Shown here: in pieces, positions 58,450 to 64,000 of the stretch
How the letters are laid out: each line of letters opens with the position of its first letter
How positions within the stretch are numbered: position 1 is the stretch's first letter
DNA from: Nymphaea colorata
Taxonomy: Eukaryota > Streptophyta > Magnoliopsida > Nymphaeales > Nymphaeaceae
Assembly (NCBI RefSeq): GCF_008831285.2
Contig: NW_022204507.1
Coordinates: 3,094,452 to 3,158,451, forward strand
DNA: 64,000 bases
Direction: 5' to 3'
Made by a program: the position numbers and the translations under genes
Notes under the pieces: generated by a model
What the model saw: only the letters and a program-made list of their open reading frames with translations
Told to the model about the DNA's origin: nothing
The model's database searches: none

Positions 58450-58915
58450 AAGTTGTAGGATGAAATGACTTTCTTTGTTTCTTCAAATATTTTCACAAAA
58501 CTTTTTAAAACTCAGTTTGAGAAAAATCTGAAAATTTTTAGAACTTATTTTAGAGGACAATTCATCTTAGGTCAATTTGAAAATTACCTTAAATTTGAAG
58601 AAATTGTTCACAAGAAACACATGGTTGTACTCAACAAAATGGGCCTGTAGAAGTAAAACACAAGCACATAATGCAAACTTTTGAGCATTTTTATTTGATG
58701 TTTATAAAATCCTTGTGTTTTACTTGGGTATACCTAAATCAAACAGATATAGTTGTTGTTATCCCTAGAATAGCAAAGTATATGTTTCTTAATGATAGTT
58801 TTCTTGGTAAGGGAAAAATTGATGATGATGTTCCTAAAGAAGACAATGAATATGTATTTCTTTACAAAGAAGATGCTTTAGCTGAGAATTATGATGATAG
58901 ATGTACAATCTGATA
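58450..58915 (+). pseudogene. Ty1-copia retrotransposon fragment E: integrase core
   Basis: The plus strand gives FTKLFKTQFEKNLKIFRTYF, GQFILGQFENYLK and IVHKKH; after a one-base shift near 58620 it continues CTQQNGPVEVKHKHIMQTF. The family pattern is FxTQFxxxIKxLRSDNGGEF...IxHxxSCxxTPQQNGxxERKxRHI. The second catalytic Asp of LRSDNGGEF is lost (RTYFRGQF). It ends in an acidic stretch at 58913. It lies about 1.1 kb upstream of the JMJ fragment. Confidence 0.78.
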
Positions 58916-63042
<4,127 letters not shown>

Positions 63043-64000
63043 GGTAAGAATGTCTTCATTCTTCTTTTACTGTAGCCTTGAAGGATGGAAAGTGCAATAT
63101 GGAAATTATCATGACATCTGTATAGGCCATTGGGTAAAGTTTAGCTTAGTGCTTTTGTCAGTATTGGCCAGAGCAGGATTTTTATAGCTGTTATTCTTCC
63201 CCAAGGCCAAATATAATGCTCGCAATTTATTGGGTTCATTGTTACTTTGACTTCATCAGTAAATACCAAATCCATGTAAAAATGGGTAGCTAGAGGTAGT
63301 TACAGGTAACCATACCTATGCTCATGTGTTGAAATATCCAATCGTTTTCCATGGATGGTGTTCCTTTGAATACATGGGACGTATAGTCTGTCACCTTATT
63401 TTTAAAATTCTTGAATTAAAGAATAATTCAACTAATTTCATTGATTTTAAATATGACAAAAAGAAGAAACATGATAATTATTAGCCTTGCATCGTATTGG
63501 CAAGATGACCGATTCAACACACATCCGCTGATGTGGAACGATATTAATAATTAATAACACTGACCCACGTTCTTCGACCTAAATTTATCATGTCAGTGAT
63601 AGAAATATACTTTTTACAAAATGTATTTTGCATAGTTTAAAATTTTAATCGTTTCAAAGTAGAACAAAGAAAATCAACATATAATAACTTAGTGGATCAT
63701 CAAAAAAAGGAAAATTAAAATATGGAATTAAAATGATTCGTAATTTTATTTCTAAAAAATGAATTGATTCAAAGTGAAAAAAATGTGTTAAGTATCCAAC
63801 ACCATCACATTCTGTAAAAAGACAGGAGAATTTGGAAAACACCATTTAATTTCTCCTAAATAATTTTGCCGTTGCCTATTTATTAAAAATATTCTCTGGA
63901 TCAAATGTTTGTCAGTAATTATGTGTCAAACACGTTCATTTATTCATTTGACAAAAAATAAAGCAAAGCATTTTCAAAGAAAAAACGTTTTTGGTGCTTT
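63043..64000. other. AT-rich DNA to the window end, no recognised gene
   Basis: After the donor site at about 63043 the last JMJ exon (normally a short C-terminal segment) is not visible. Nothing else is recognised. Confidence 0.4.

Noticed and set aside
57551-58650. Upstream exons of the JMJ pseudogene
   Set aside because: No JmjN or HxE-containing JmjC segment is readable; the coding-like part at 58450-58915 is copia integrase.

Overview
The window looks like a gene-poor, AT-rich stretch of a flowering-plant nuclear genome. The evidence is plant-specific: two LRR receptor kinases of the Xa21/EFR-like type (subfamily XII, non-RD kinase with one kinase intron), a FAR1/FHY3-type Mutator transposase with ULP1 and plant-mobile-domain (PMD) companions, Ty1-copia and PIF/Harbinger remnants, and a JMJ14/15/18-type histone demethylase with FYRN and FYRC. 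The species cannot be read from the sequence. I found no intact protein-coding gene: every recognisable gene carries frameshifts, stops or truncations. A 100-base assembly gap lies at 35667-35766.

Layout. 1.6-10.9 kb holds a tandem duplication of about 5.2 kb with two LRR-RLK pseudogenes, their 5' flanks duplicated with them. 10.9-12.8 kb is degenerate short-motif repeat DNA. 12.8-27.5 kb is a Mutator-like (MULE) neighbourhood. It contains inverted arrays of an ~85-bp unit built on TTATCTCAT, a second array flanked by captured-exon-like fragments, a PMD gene remnant, a ~250-bp satellite of about seven units, a ULP1-protease remnant on the minus strand, a 184-bp satellite, a second ULP1 remnant on the plus strand (catalytic Cys changed to Tyr), and a FAR1-type transposase on the minus strand. 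27.5-31.8 kb has no gene I can name. 31.8-33.1 kb is a decayed PIF/Harbinger transposase whose intron carries a 178-bp hAT-type MITE with a perfect 8-bp target-site duplication. 36.3-37.6, 44.2-45.6, 52.0-52.3 and 58.45-58.9 kb hold fragments of four different Ty1-copia elements; one keeps its polypurine tract and 3' LTR with a TATA box. 45.76-46.06 kb is a fragment of a plant carboxylesterase. 41.1-44.1 kb contains a ~600-bp direct duplication. 48.1-48.5 kb is a 347-bp MITE. 48.8-49.5 kb is an inverted copy of the sequence beside the assembly gap. 54.1-54.6 kb may be an NLR leucine-rich-repeat remnant. 60.07-63.04 kb is a 5'-truncated JmjC demethylase pseudogene with several introns still recognisable.

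The parts do not form a working pathway. The coherent story is a transposon-driven gene graveyard. The best candidate for something unusual is the 12.8-27.5 kb region, where KI-MULE-type genes (transposase, ULP1, PMD) sit among several unrelated internal satellites and the TTATCTCAT motif recurs as inverted arrays. That it is one element, or that the motif is a transposase-binding array, is inference.
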